DNA of 64,000 nucleotides. Origin: Flavobacterium sp. LC2016-23. Lineage in GTDB: Bacteria; Bacteroidota; Bacteroidia; Flavobacteriales; Flavobacteriaceae. The notes beneath the pieces are model-generated. The model searched no databases. It was not told where the DNA came from and saw only the letters and a program-made list of their open reading frames with translations. The position numbers and the translations under genes are program-made. Of the stretch, positions 38,125-46,534 are shown piece by piece (positions within the stretch are counted from its first letter, which is position 1; every line of letters starts with the position of its first letter). The stretch spans positions 186,001 through 250,000 of the forward strand of contig NZ_WKKE01000003.1 of assembly GCF_009674775.1 (NCBI RefSeq). The letters run 5' to 3'.

Positions 38125-38457
38125 TTAAATATTATTCGTGCTTTTAGATTTGGATACAAAATCGTCATTGATTTTTGAACCGTGCTTTTCTTCAATAATT
38201 TTAAAGAAATCGGAAAGAGAAATCTTTTTATAAAAGCACATAATTGCTAGTGTTGACATAGGAATTCTATAGCCATCGACATCTCTTATCTTCGTGATAA
38301 TATGCCTATGGACTCCTAACTCTTTACTTTGTTTATTTATTGATTTTTTCGGGTCAATCCAATTATTGGAAATAAAATTGCATACAAATTTATCAAGTAA
38401 AAATACTTTACCTGTATCGTCTAAATTTATTTTATTATTTCCGTTTTCCTTAGTCAT
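38125..38457 (-). CDS. Helix-turn-helix regulator
   Basis: 110 aa. KSINKQSKELGVHRHIITKIRDVDGYRIPMSTLAIMCFYKK looks like an XRE-type helix-turn-helix with a short N-terminal extension. The tail is basic and disordered (KSKSTNN). A 16-bp palindrome lies 35 bases upstream of its start and another lies between it and the next gene, so it probably controls itself and the cargo cluster downstream. Ligand unknown. Confidence 0.62.
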   Translation of the reverse strand: MTKENGNNKINLDDTGKVFLLDKFVCNFISNNWIDPKKSINKQSKELGVHRHIITKIRDVDGYRIPMSTLAIMCFYKKISLSDFFKIIEEKHGSKINDDFVSKSKSTNNI

Positions 38458-38491
38458 AGTAGCAAAAAAAGAAATTATCTATAAATATTAT

Positions 38492-38507
38492 TGTCACGAT
38501 AGTGACA
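38492..38507. promoter_or_regulatory. Palindromic operator candidate upstream of the HTH gene
   Basis: TGTCAC-GATA-GTGACA, a perfect 6-4-6 palindrome 35 bases before the HTH start; likely site of autoregulation. Confidence 0.55.
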
Positions 38508-38544
38508 GGTTTGTAATATTTTAGTATGTTTGTAATTGATTATA

Positions 38545-38552
38545 TATATTTG
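38545..38552 (+). promoter_or_regulatory. Candidate -7 box upstream of the nested hairpin
   Basis: TATATTTG fits TAnnTTTG; a weak TTAG (38521-38524) lies 20 nt upstream. A start near 38559 would place the hairpin RNA at the 5' end of the transcript. Confidence 0.4.
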
Positions 38553-38575
38553 CGATACTTCTAATAAAAATATTT

Positions 38576-38738
38576 GAAGCATTCGCTTTGAACCCGCATC
38601 GGAAAACTGGTAATTTTTGTACGCGCGGGAAGATAAGTGCAAATGCTCACGCCTTAAAGGGCGTGGGCTCACTTATTCGCGCGTATGGGTATACCAGTAC
38701 CTCCGATGCAGTAAGATGAGTACCCACGCTTCTTTTTT
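38576..38738 (+). ncRNA. Long nested hairpin, candidate small RNA
   Basis: Five collinear stems fold into one rod: GAAGC/GCTTC (38576-38580, 38728-38732), GCATCGG/CCGATGC (38596-38602, 38703-38709), ACTGGTA/TACCAGT (38606-38612, 38692-38698), ACGCGCG/CGCGCGT (38621-38627, 38678-38684), ATAAGTG/CACTTAT (38633-38639, 38670-38676), capped by a 9-bp hairpin (38645-38653, 38660-38668). A T-rich run (38731-38738) follows. The wide internal bubble near the base recalls 6S RNA, but no consensus could be checked. It is GC-rich compared with its surroundings and contains no convincing reading frame. It precedes susC by 370 bases. Alternatives: a MITE or transposon end. Confidence 0.5.
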
Positions 38739-39026
38739 TGGTTATAACTCAACTTCTCAAAGCTACTTCACTATTGAAAGATCGCAGCGTCTTTGTTTAA
38801 CCTATAATTGGTTTGCTTATGGTGTAGTCTTTACTTTTTATTTATAATGCCTGGCCCTGTACTGGTATCCTGCTGAATTAGTCGGGGGAATGGTCGGGCT
38901 TATGCTATCAGCTTCGCCATTTACATTATCTGCAGGAGCGCAGACCTAAAATCCAATAACAGCTATTAACGTATTGAAATAATCAAAAAACCAAGTTATG
39001 CCTATGGTGAATTAATTAACAAGAAA

Positions 39027-39067
39027 AGCCTTCTAATACTCGTAGTGGAATATTCGTATAGAAGGCT
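39027..39067 (+). promoter_or_regulatory. Hairpin in the susC leader
   Basis: AGCCTTCTA (39027-39035) pairs with TAGAAGGCT (39059-39067), with an inner ATAC/GTAT extension, 45 bases before the susC start. The rest of 38740-39026 shows no gene. It could control susC expression or end an upstream transcript; there is no T-run directly after it. Confidence 0.45.
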
Positions 39068-39111
39068 AGAGAAAATCAAACTATTGTTCAATTTTAATCC
39101 TTTCTAAATTT

Positions 39112-42100
39112 ATGAAAAATCTTTCATTTAACAAGGGCAGGCCTACCTGTCTTTGTATTTTTATTTTTGCCGTACTGCTTTCTAATCATAGTAATGCCAC
39201 TGGACTAACGTTCAGAACCTACACGAAGCAGTTACAACATCAAATTACAGGTACAGTTACCGATGTCACTGGACCACTTCCAAGCGTGACGGTCATTGTC
39301 AAAGGAACTACAACTTCAGCCGTAACAGATGAAAAAGGCAATTTTTCAATTACGGCTAATTCAACAGACGTACTCATCTTTTCATTTTTAGGTTATGCCA
39401 CACAGGAAATAATGGTTGGAAACCAAACTTCCATAATTGTGATATTAGCAGAAGACAGTACACAGCTTAAGGAGGTGACCATCAATGCAGGTTATTACAG
39501 TGTAAATGACAAAGAAAGAACCGGAAGTATTGCCCGCATTACATCCAAGGATATCGAAACTCAACCTGTAAACAATGTTTTGGCAACCATGCAGGGAAGA
39601 ATGGCTGGTGTGGAGATAACACAGAACACAGGAATTGCAGGAGGTGGTTTTGAAATTCAAATCCGTGGACGTAACAGCATTAGGTCTGATGGCAATGCTC
39701 CTCTCTTTATCATAGATGGTGTGCCGTATTCATCAGAAGCCATCGGCTTTAGCGGGACTATGAGCGTGCTGAACACTTTTACAAGTCCCTTAAATAACCT
39801 GAATCCTGGCGATATACAAAGTATAGAAGTACTAAAAGATGCCGATGCCACTTCTATTTACGGATCGCGAGGCGCTAATGGTGTCGTACTGGTTACAACT
39901 AAAAAAGGTAAAGCAGGACAAACAACGGTTAACGTAAATTTTTCAAGCGGAGTGGCACAAGTAGCACATTTCATGGATCTTCTTAATACGAAGCAATACC
40001 TGACAGTTCGAGCTGAAGCATTTCAAAATGATGGCATTACTGAATATCCCGAGGGCGCTTATGATATCAACGGAACTTGGGATCCTAATCGTTATACAGA
40101 CTGGCAGAAAAAATTATTAGGCAATAGTGCCCAAATTACAAACCTCAGTGCAGGTATACAAGGTGGCAGTGAATATACCCAGTTTTTACTATCTAGTAAT
40201 TTTAATCATGAAACCACGGTCTTTCCGGGCGACTATGGATACAAAAAGGCTAATGTAAGAACAAGTATCTCACATCAGTCCAAGGATAAACACTTCCACT
40301 TGGATTTTTCAGGCGGTTATACAGTTCAACATAACAATCAGCCCCTTGCAGATCCAACACTCGAAGCAATAACCACTCCGCCAAATGCACCTGAAATGTA
40401 TGATGCGCAGGGTAACATCAATTGGGAGAACAACACCTTTGAGAATAACCCTGCAAGAAACTTTCTGGGAAGCTCACAATCACAGACGTATGATTTGATT
40501 GCCAATATCCAGTTATCGTATAAAGTCTCGCAGGATATTACCCTTAAGACTAGTTTAGGCTATACGGACCTTAAACATCACGAGGCATCCGTTTATCCTT
40601 ATACTATCTATCTGCCAAATTATGGGCTTGGCGCTGAATCTTCGGCCATTTATTATAATGATGTGGCACGTCGCTCCTGGATTATTGAACCTCAACTTAA
40701 TTGGAAAAATTTATGGGGCAGGCTTCAGACTGACTTACTAGGAGGAGCCACTTTTCAAAGACAGGATAACGAGCAGATTGCCATGTCAGCATTAGGTTTC
40801 GCCCATAACAGCCTGATGAATAATCCCGCAGCAGCAACCTACCTTACAGTATCAGGCAACGATGAGTCCATATATAAATATCAGGCCCTTTTTGGACGTC
40901 TAAATTTGCAGTTGGATAATCGTTATATTGTAAATCTTACAGGAAGAAGAGACGGTTCTAGCCGCTTTGGTCCGTCAAATCGTTTTGCATGGTTTGGGGC
41001 AATAGGCGCGGCATGGATTTTCTCAAGCGAAGATTGGTTTGTTAAACAGGATGTCCTTAGTTTGGGAAAACTCAGGGCTAGCTATGGAATCACCGGCAAT
41101 GACCAAATAGGTAATTACCAATATTTGGACAGTTATGGTACCTCGGGCAACAACTATCAGGGAATTCCGGGATTGCAGCCTAGCCGCCTGTACAATCCAG
41201 ATTTTGGATGGGAAACCAATAAAAAATTGGAATTTGCCTTAGAAACTGGATTTTTACAGGACAAAATTCAATTCACTGCCGGCTGGTACCGTAATCATTC
41301 TTCGAATCAACTCGTAGGTGTGCCTATGCCTGGAACAACAGGCTTTCCTTCACTTCAGGCTAATCTTGATGCCACCGTAGAAAATAAAGGCATCGAATTG
41401 ACACTACAGACGACTAATATACAGACCAAAGATTTTAGCTGGACCACGGATTTTAATTTCACATCAGTAAAAAATAAACTGCTATCCTTTCCGGGATTGG
41501 AAAATTCCACTTATTCTAATCAATATGTAATTGGACAACCCCTGAATATCATTAAGCTATTTCACTACACAGGGTTGGATTCACAATCAGGAATTTACAC
41601 TTTTGAAGATATAAATGGCGATGGTTCTATAAATTCTCCAAGTGATAAGCATGTTTTGCTTAATCTCAATCCCAAATTTTATGGCGGCGTGCAAAATCAA
41701 TTTCGGTATAAGAATTGGCAGCTTGACTTTTTGCTTCAGTTTGTAAAGCAGGACAATATTGATCCAAGAAAAATTATTGGTGTTCCGGGAGAAATGGGCA
41801 ATAGATCGACACAAATTCTCGATCACTGGTCTGTTCCTGGAGATAGCGGTGCTGTGCAGCTTTATACAACAGGAGTAAATTCGGATGTAGAAAGTGCTTT
41901 CTTTAATTATGCAGCCAGTGATGCTGTAATTACAGATGCATCTTATATACGTTTGAAAAACCTTCAACTCTCCTATAACCTGCCTGCCAAATGGATAGGC
42001 AATACCAAATGCAGGCTTTATTTACAGGGACAGAACCTCTTGACCTTTACGTCTTTTAAGGGACCTGATCCTGAGTTCCGTGCTGTTGGAACATTACCTC

Positions 42101-42141
42101 CACTTCGAATCCTTACTATCGGCACACAAATAAGTTTTTAA
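39112..42141 (+). CDS. SusC/RagA-type TonB-dependent outer-membrane transporter
   Basis: 1009 aa. Signal peptide, then an N-terminal carboxypeptidase-regulatory-like domain (ITGTVTDVTGPLPSVTVIVKGTTT near 45-68), the plug domain (IRGRNSIRSDGNAPLFIIDGVPY; IQSIEVLKDADATSIYGSRGANGVVLVTTKKG, the typical SusC signature) and a beta-barrel to the C-terminal Phe. It imports an oligomeric nutrient together with the SusD-like lipoprotein encoded 12 bases downstream. The third gene is a peptidase, so the substrate is probably a peptide. No ECF sigma/anti-sigma pair is adjacent. Confidence 0.93.
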   Translation: MKNLSFNKGRPTCLCIFIFAVLLSNHSNATGLTFRTYTKQLQHQITGTVTDVTGPLPSVTVIVKGTTTSAVTDEKGNFSITANSTDVLIFSFLGYATQEIMVGNQTSIIVILAEDSTQLKEVTINAGYYSVNDKERTGSIARITSKDIETQPVNNVLATMQGRMAGVEITQNTGIAGGGFEIQIRGRNSIRSDGNAPLFIIDGVPYSSEAIGFSGTMSVLNTFTSPLNNLNPGDIQSIEVLKDADATSIYGSRGANGVVLVTTKKGKAGQTTVNVNFSSGVAQVAHFMDLLNTKQYLTVRAEAFQNDGITEYPEGAYDINGTWDPNRYTDWQKKLLGNSAQITNLSAGIQGGSEYTQFLLSSNFNHETTVFPGDYGYKKANVRTSISHQSKDKHFHLDFSGGYTVQHNNQPLADPTLEAITTPPNAPEMYDAQGNINWENNTFENNPARNFLGSSQSQTYDLIANIQLSYKVSQDITLKTSLGYTDLKHHEASVYPYTIYLPNYGLGAESSAIYYNDVARRSWIIEPQLNWKNLWGRLQTDLLGGATFQRQDNEQIAMSALGFAHNSLMNNPAAATYLTVSGNDESIYKYQALFGRLNLQLDNRYIVNLTGRRDGSSRFGPSNRFAWFGAIGAAWIFSSEDWFVKQDVLSLGKLRASYGITGNDQIGNYQYLDSYGTSGNNYQGIPGLQPSRLYNPDFGWETNKKLEFALETGFLQDKIQFTAGWYRNHSSNQLVGVPMPGTTGFPSLQANLDATVENKGIELTLQTTNIQTKDFSWTTDFNFTSVKNKLLSFPGLENSTYSNQYVIGQPLNIIKLFHYTGLDSQSGIYTFEDINGDGSINSPSDKHVLLNLNPKFYGGVQNQFRYKNWQLDFLLQFVKQDNIDPRKIIGVPGEMGNRSTQILDHWSVPGDSGAVQLYTTGVNSDVESAFFNYAASDAVITDASYIRLKNLQLSYNLPAKWIGNTKCRLYLQGQNLLTFTSFKGPDPEFRAVGTLPPLRILTIGTQISF

Positions 42142-42153
42142 AATATAGAAAAA

Positions 42154-43548
42154 ATGAAAACAAAATTTTATAAAAACACGATGATAAAGGCTTCCTTAAG
42201 TCTTATCGCCATATTGCCCCTTATGGGAGGATGTGATAATTTTACCGAGACTGGCCTCACCCCAACGCAGCTTGACACGAATGCAGTATTTGAAAATTCA
42301 AGTACTGCTACAGCTGCCCTAACGGATGTTTATGCTCGCATAAGGGAAGCAAGCCTGCTTTCGGGAAAAAACAGCGGAACAGGATACCGCCTTGGTCTTT
42401 ATGCTGACGAGCTCACCTGGTATGGCAGCACTGCTATTCAAACCGCATTTTATAATAATAGTGTACTTCCTTCTACAGCCGGTCTTGATGTTATGTGGAA
42501 CAATACCTATTCACAGATTTATGCTACAAATGCTGTTATAGTAGGGGTAGCTGCTTCTCAAACACTGCAAGAATCCGACAAACAGCAATTAATAGGTGAA
42601 GCCCTTTTCATACGTGCTCTTGAACATTTTTATTTAAATCAGCTTTGGGGAGAAGTACCTTATATAACCACAACAGATTACCGCATCAATCGTATTGCAA
42701 GCCGGGTATCCCAAGCAGAATTCAACCAGAAATTAATAGATGATTTAGAGCAGGCTGCACAATTACTCCCCGATGCATATATCGACATTGATAGGGTAAG
42801 GCCCAATTCATTTGCCGCCCGTGCATTACTGGCAAGAGTATACTTGTATGCACAGCGCTGGGCAGAAGCGGCAAACGAGGCTTCAGCTGTCCTGAACCAG
42901 ACTGAGCTTTATGTATGGGACACTGACCTGAGCCAAGTATTTTTAAAAGATAACGCTACCACGATCTTGCAGCTCAAACCAAGAAATGAAGGATTAAACA
43001 CAGACGAAGCTTCCTCCTTTTACTTCAATTCAACACCCACTGTGGTAAGCCTGAGACTCGATTTAATTGCGGCCTTCGAAACAGGGGATCTTCGCCTAAG
43101 CAACTGGACACGTAAAGTCACCAATAATAACGGTACATGGTACCATGCCTACAAATACAAAGAGCGTACAAATACTGGGAGTTCTGTTGAATATTCAAAA
43201 ATATTACGCCTCGCAGAGCAATATCTCATTAGGGCTGAAGCCAGGGCGCGTCAGGGCGAGCTTATTGGAGCACTTGAAGATTTGAATGTAATTAGAAATA
43301 CAGCTGGTTTAGGAAATTGTCTGGCTGTATCTCAGGAAGAAGTTATTCAGGCTATCCTGAAGGAAAGAAGGGTCGAATTGTTTACCGAGTATGGCCATAG
43401 ATTTATGGACTTAAAACGTTACAACCAGCTTGATGCTGCTTTGGAAACAGTAAAACCAGGATGGGATGCTACTAACAGGCTCTTGCCCATTGCGGAAAGT
43501 GAGTTAAGCCTGAATCCGAATCTCAAGCCCCAAAATCCGGGTTATTAA
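42154..43548 (+). CDS. RagB/SusD-type substrate-binding lipoprotein
   Basis: 464 aa. A lipoprotein signal (LSLIAILPLMGGC, Cys at about residue 27) is followed by the SusD fold with TPR-like helices (ALFIRALEHFYLNQLWGEVPY; AARALLARVYLYAQRWAEA) and the C-terminal conserved ILRLAEQYLIRAEARAR and ERRVELFTEYGHRFMDLKR. It caps the SusC transporter on the cell surface. It lies in the operon with susC (12-base gap) and the S9 peptidase (2-base gap). Confidence 0.92.
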   Translation: MKTKFYKNTMIKASLSLIAILPLMGGCDNFTETGLTPTQLDTNAVFENSSTATAALTDVYARIREASLLSGKNSGTGYRLGLYADELTWYGSTAIQTAFYNNSVLPSTAGLDVMWNNTYSQIYATNAVIVGVAASQTLQESDKQQLIGEALFIRALEHFYLNQLWGEVPYITTTDYRINRIASRVSQAEFNQKLIDDLEQAAQLLPDAYIDIDRVRPNSFAARALLARVYLYAQRWAEAANEASAVLNQTELYVWDTDLSQVFLKDNATTILQLKPRNEGLNTDEASSFYFNSTPTVVSLRLDLIAAFETGDLRLSNWTRKVTNNNGTWYHAYKYKERTNTGSSVEYSKILRLAEQYLIRAEARARQGELIGALEDLNVIRNTAGLGNCLAVSQEEVIQAILKERRVELFTEYGHRFMDLKRYNQLDAALETVKPGWDATNRLLPIAESELSLNPNLKPQNPGY

Positions 43549-43550
43549 TT

Positions 43551-46130
43551 ATGAAATATTTTAATCAAAATAGCGTCATACTACTTTTTTTACTTTTCGT
43601 AATTTATGCAAGCTGTCCCGCACAGGGGCTGCCTCTTAAAAGACAGCTGACAGAACAGGATTATAACAAGTGGGGAATGATAAAACCTGGCCCAATTTCG
43701 AAGGATGGAAAATGGGTGAGTTGGTCCGTGCATTACGATGAAGGGCAAGATACTCTTTTTGTTGCAGCAAGCAGTGGCAGGAAATGTTACAAATTTGCTG
43801 CAGGCCGACAAGGCAATTTTCTTGGAAATGAAATTTTTTACTTTCAGAACACAGGAAAAAACAGCTGCCTTATTGAGCTAACTTCCGGTAAGCATCACAA
43901 TATTGGACAAACTGGCAAAACCGCTGTTTGGGAATCATATCTTGTTGCTGCTAATCCTGAATTTAAAAGTATAGAAGTATGGAATAACGAGGGCAGTAAA
44001 TTAAAAGAGATCAAAGACATTAAGCAATTTTGCGTTTCCTCTACAGGACAGGCTTTTGTTTATATAACACACACTAATGAAAAGAGCTTGCTGCATCTAT
44101 CATTATTAAACTCAAAGAAAAAAAATTCTGAAAGTGAAATCAGTTTAGGCGAATATCAAAATCTAACTATTTCGAAACCTATATGGTCTGAAGACAATAA
44201 ATCTGTATCTTTTTATTGTAAAACCGAGCGCGACACGACAGTATTTTATTTTGACGTTAACGGTAATGAGTTAAGGCAATTAAATAGCAGCCATCTTTCA
44301 AACGAGATGAAAATCGATTTTGACGGAAATCTAAGCCTGACACCACGAGGCGAAGTACTTGCTACAATACGGGATGCTGCATTATCATCAATTGAAACCC
44401 CAATAGTGGAAGTATGGAATACTTTGGATAAGGTAATATACCCTAAAGCTATAGAAACCCATAATTGGAAATATGCCCCTAAAACTTTACTTTGGAATCC
44501 CAAGACAGGCAAAATTCAGCAACTCACTACTACGGATTATCCTCAAGCCGCACTTGTCGCCGGTGGGAAATATGCTTTGCTATGGAACACGGATCACTAT
44601 GAACCTCAATTTGAATGGGTTTCTAATATTGACCTGTACTTATTGAATGTAGAAACAGGAGAAAAAAAGATTCTTCTAAAGAATCAGCAAAACAGCTCCA
44701 TGTCATGGCAGATATCTCCTGATGGTAAATACCTGACCTACTTTACACAAGGTCATTGGTACAATTATAATTTTTCGAAGGGCATTCATGCAAAGTTGTC
44801 ACATAATTTTCTGGCTGGCTCAGATACACCAAGCTCTAAGGTAGCACCTAATGCACCTGTTCTCTGGACAAAGGATGGTAGATCGATACTTCTGTGTGAT
44901 GATTTTGATATTTGGCTGGTATCGGCTGACGGTAGATATACCAAGCGGCTGACCAATGGAAGGGAGCATAATATTATTTTAAGGATACCCCAGCAACATG
45001 CCGTTAGTCCTTTAAAACCTATTATCAATGGCTGGGGTAGCTCCAGCGTGGATATGACAAAAGATATTGTCCTTGAGGCCAGGGCCCCGGACTATAGCAA
45101 AACAGGGTATTATCTCTTAAAGAAAAATGGTGTACTGGAAACTATAGTTTTTGACCAGTCACGTAACTACAATCTGGCTCAAGCCGGGAAGACCATTAGC
45201 TGGTATTCGGAGCGTTATGACAGTCCCACAGCAATTCGTTGCCGCAGAGGAAAAGGCCCAATTGTAGATGTAACGCAAAATCAAAAGTCAATCGCAGAAT
45301 TTTACTGGGGAGAATCAAAGCGAATTTCTTATCAATGGAAAAATCATTCACTAGGAGGGATATTATATTATCCGGCAGATTTTAGAAAAGGAAAAAAATA
45401 CCCGATGGTCGTTCACGTATATGAAAAACAATCCCAGCGCTTACATTATTTTATAAGGCCAAGCCTTTACGATGGTGAAGGTTTTAATGTTACAAATTTA
45501 ACCAACAAAGGCTATTTCGTTTTTCTGCCAGATATTGTGTACCAACTCGGCAGCCCAGGCGATTCTGCACTGAATTGCACTCAGGCAGGTGTGATAGCTG
45601 CTATTACAGAAGAAGCTGGAATTGACGCTGCGCGGTTAGGTCTTATAGGCTATTCTTTTGGCGGATATGAAGCGAGCTTTATTGCTACCAAAAGCACTAT
45701 GTTCAAAGCTATTGCCGCTGGAGCAGGGGTTACGGATTTTGCAAGCAGCTATTTTTCCTTGGCAGAAAACTACAATATTCCGGAATATTTCCGGTTTGAA
45801 ACTTTCCAAATGAGAATGGGAAAACCTTTCCATGAAAACATTCAGGGGTATATCGAAAATTCTCCTGTTTATCAGGCAGCAGGTGTAAAAACGCCTATCT
45901 TAATTTATACTGGAGGAAAGGATAAACAGATTCGTCATAATCAAAGCCGTGAATTTTATTTTGCCCTTAGACGATTGGGAAAACCAAGTATTCTTCTTGT
46001 TTATCCAGAAGAAGACCATGCTTTTGAAGATCGAAAGGCAATTATGGATCTGACCCATAAAATTGAAGTATTCTTTGGACATCATCTCAAAGGACTTGAA
46101 AAGGAAGACTGGATGGAACCCAATTTTTAA
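43551..46130 (+). CDS. S9 family (prolyl oligopeptidase-type) peptidase
   Basis: 859 aa. Signal peptide (MKYFNQNSVILLFLLFVIYASCPAQG), an N-terminal beta-propeller with repeated DGKYLTYFTQ- and DGRSILLCD-like blades, and a C-terminal alpha/beta-hydrolase: nucleophile elbow GYSFGGYEA (Ser near 701), Asp in GGKDKQI near 791 and His in EEDHAFED near 823. It cleaves small peptides, probably in the periplasm, and is encoded 2 bases after SusD. The trio looks like a peptide-uptake-and-digestion operon. Confidence 0.9.
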   Translation: MKYFNQNSVILLFLLFVIYASCPAQGLPLKRQLTEQDYNKWGMIKPGPISKDGKWVSWSVHYDEGQDTLFVAASSGRKCYKFAAGRQGNFLGNEIFYFQNTGKNSCLIELTSGKHHNIGQTGKTAVWESYLVAANPEFKSIEVWNNEGSKLKEIKDIKQFCVSSTGQAFVYITHTNEKSLLHLSLLNSKKKNSESEISLGEYQNLTISKPIWSEDNKSVSFYCKTERDTTVFYFDVNGNELRQLNSSHLSNEMKIDFDGNLSLTPRGEVLATIRDAALSSIETPIVEVWNTLDKVIYPKAIETHNWKYAPKTLLWNPKTGKIQQLTTTDYPQAALVAGGKYALLWNTDHYEPQFEWVSNIDLYLLNVETGEKKILLKNQQNSSMSWQISPDGKYLTYFTQGHWYNYNFSKGIHAKLSHNFLAGSDTPSSKVAPNAPVLWTKDGRSILLCDDFDIWLVSADGRYTKRLTNGREHNIILRIPQQHAVSPLKPIINGWGSSSVDMTKDIVLEARAPDYSKTGYYLLKKNGVLETIVFDQSRNYNLAQAGKTISWYSERYDSPTAIRCRRGKGPIVDVTQNQKSIAEFYWGESKRISYQWKNHSLGGILYYPADFRKGKKYPMVVHVYEKQSQRLHYFIRPSLYDGEGFNVTNLTNKGYFVFLPDIVYQLGSPGDSALNCTQAGVIAAITEEAGIDAARLGLIGYSFGGYEASFIATKSTMFKAIAAGAGVTDFASSYFSLAENYNIPEYFRFETFQMRMGKPFHENIQGYIENSPVYQAAGVKTPILIYTGGKDKQIRHNQSREFYFALRRLGKPSILLVYPEEDHAFEDRKAIMDLTHKIEVFFGHHLKGLEKEDWMEPNF

Positions 46131-46133
46131 TAA

Positions 46134-46164
46134 CAATGCAGCCCTAGGGCTGCATTGCTTTTTT
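46134..46164 (+). terminator. Terminator of the susC-susD-S9 operon
   Basis: CAATGCAGCCC (46134-46144) and GGGCTGCATTG (46147-46157) form a perfect 11-bp stem with a two-base loop, then C and TTTTTT. It lies just after the peptidase stop and next to the end of the convergent DUF6520 gene. Confidence 0.88.
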
Positions 46165-46165
46165 G

Positions 46166-46441
46166 CTATTGTGGGCGGAAAAGCTGCACAATGCATTGGT
46201 TGTTCTGATTCTTTTTCCATAAGCGTGTAGCTCCTGGAACATCTCCCACCGTACACATTTGGCTTCCTGTAGGAGAGCACTCGTCGGATGGTTCACAATC
46301 GGTAAGATTGCTGTGGCGTATATACCCCACCTCATTAACAAGTGCATTTTTTACCGAATTTTGCGGTGTATTCATCGCCGCTGCTGCGGCAAATCCCATC
46401 ACTACGACAGGCAAAATGAATTTCAATAATCTTGTTTTCAT
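46166..46441 (-). CDS. DUF6520-like exported cysteine peptide
   Basis: 91 aa. Signal peptide (KFILPVVVMGFAAAAAMNT) and a short mature part with four cysteines (49, 55, 63, 83), a GYIRHS near the start and IVQLFRP at the end, the pattern of DUF6520 proteins of Flavobacteria. These are usually encoded near MauE/DoxX membrane proteins, as here (93 bases downstream of one). The function is unknown; disulfide chemistry is implied by the paired cysteines and the MauE neighbour. Confidence 0.72.
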   Translation of the reverse strand: MKTRLLKFILPVVVMGFAAAAAMNTPQNSVKNALVNEVGYIRHSNLTDCEPSDECSPTGSQMCTVGDVPGATRLWKKNQNNQCIVQLFRPQ

Positions 46442-46534
46442 GATTTAAAAAATTATGGTTTGCAGCCTACTCTTTTTCAGGTTTTCGGCTAAATCCCTGA
46501 TACCCCGGCCAGGTATATTTAAAACTAATTGCTT

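Noticed and set aside
38576..38738. Nested hairpin as a simple intrinsic terminator
   Set aside because: The fold is far longer than a terminator, has large internal loops, and lies between divergent genes where no transcript needs ending.
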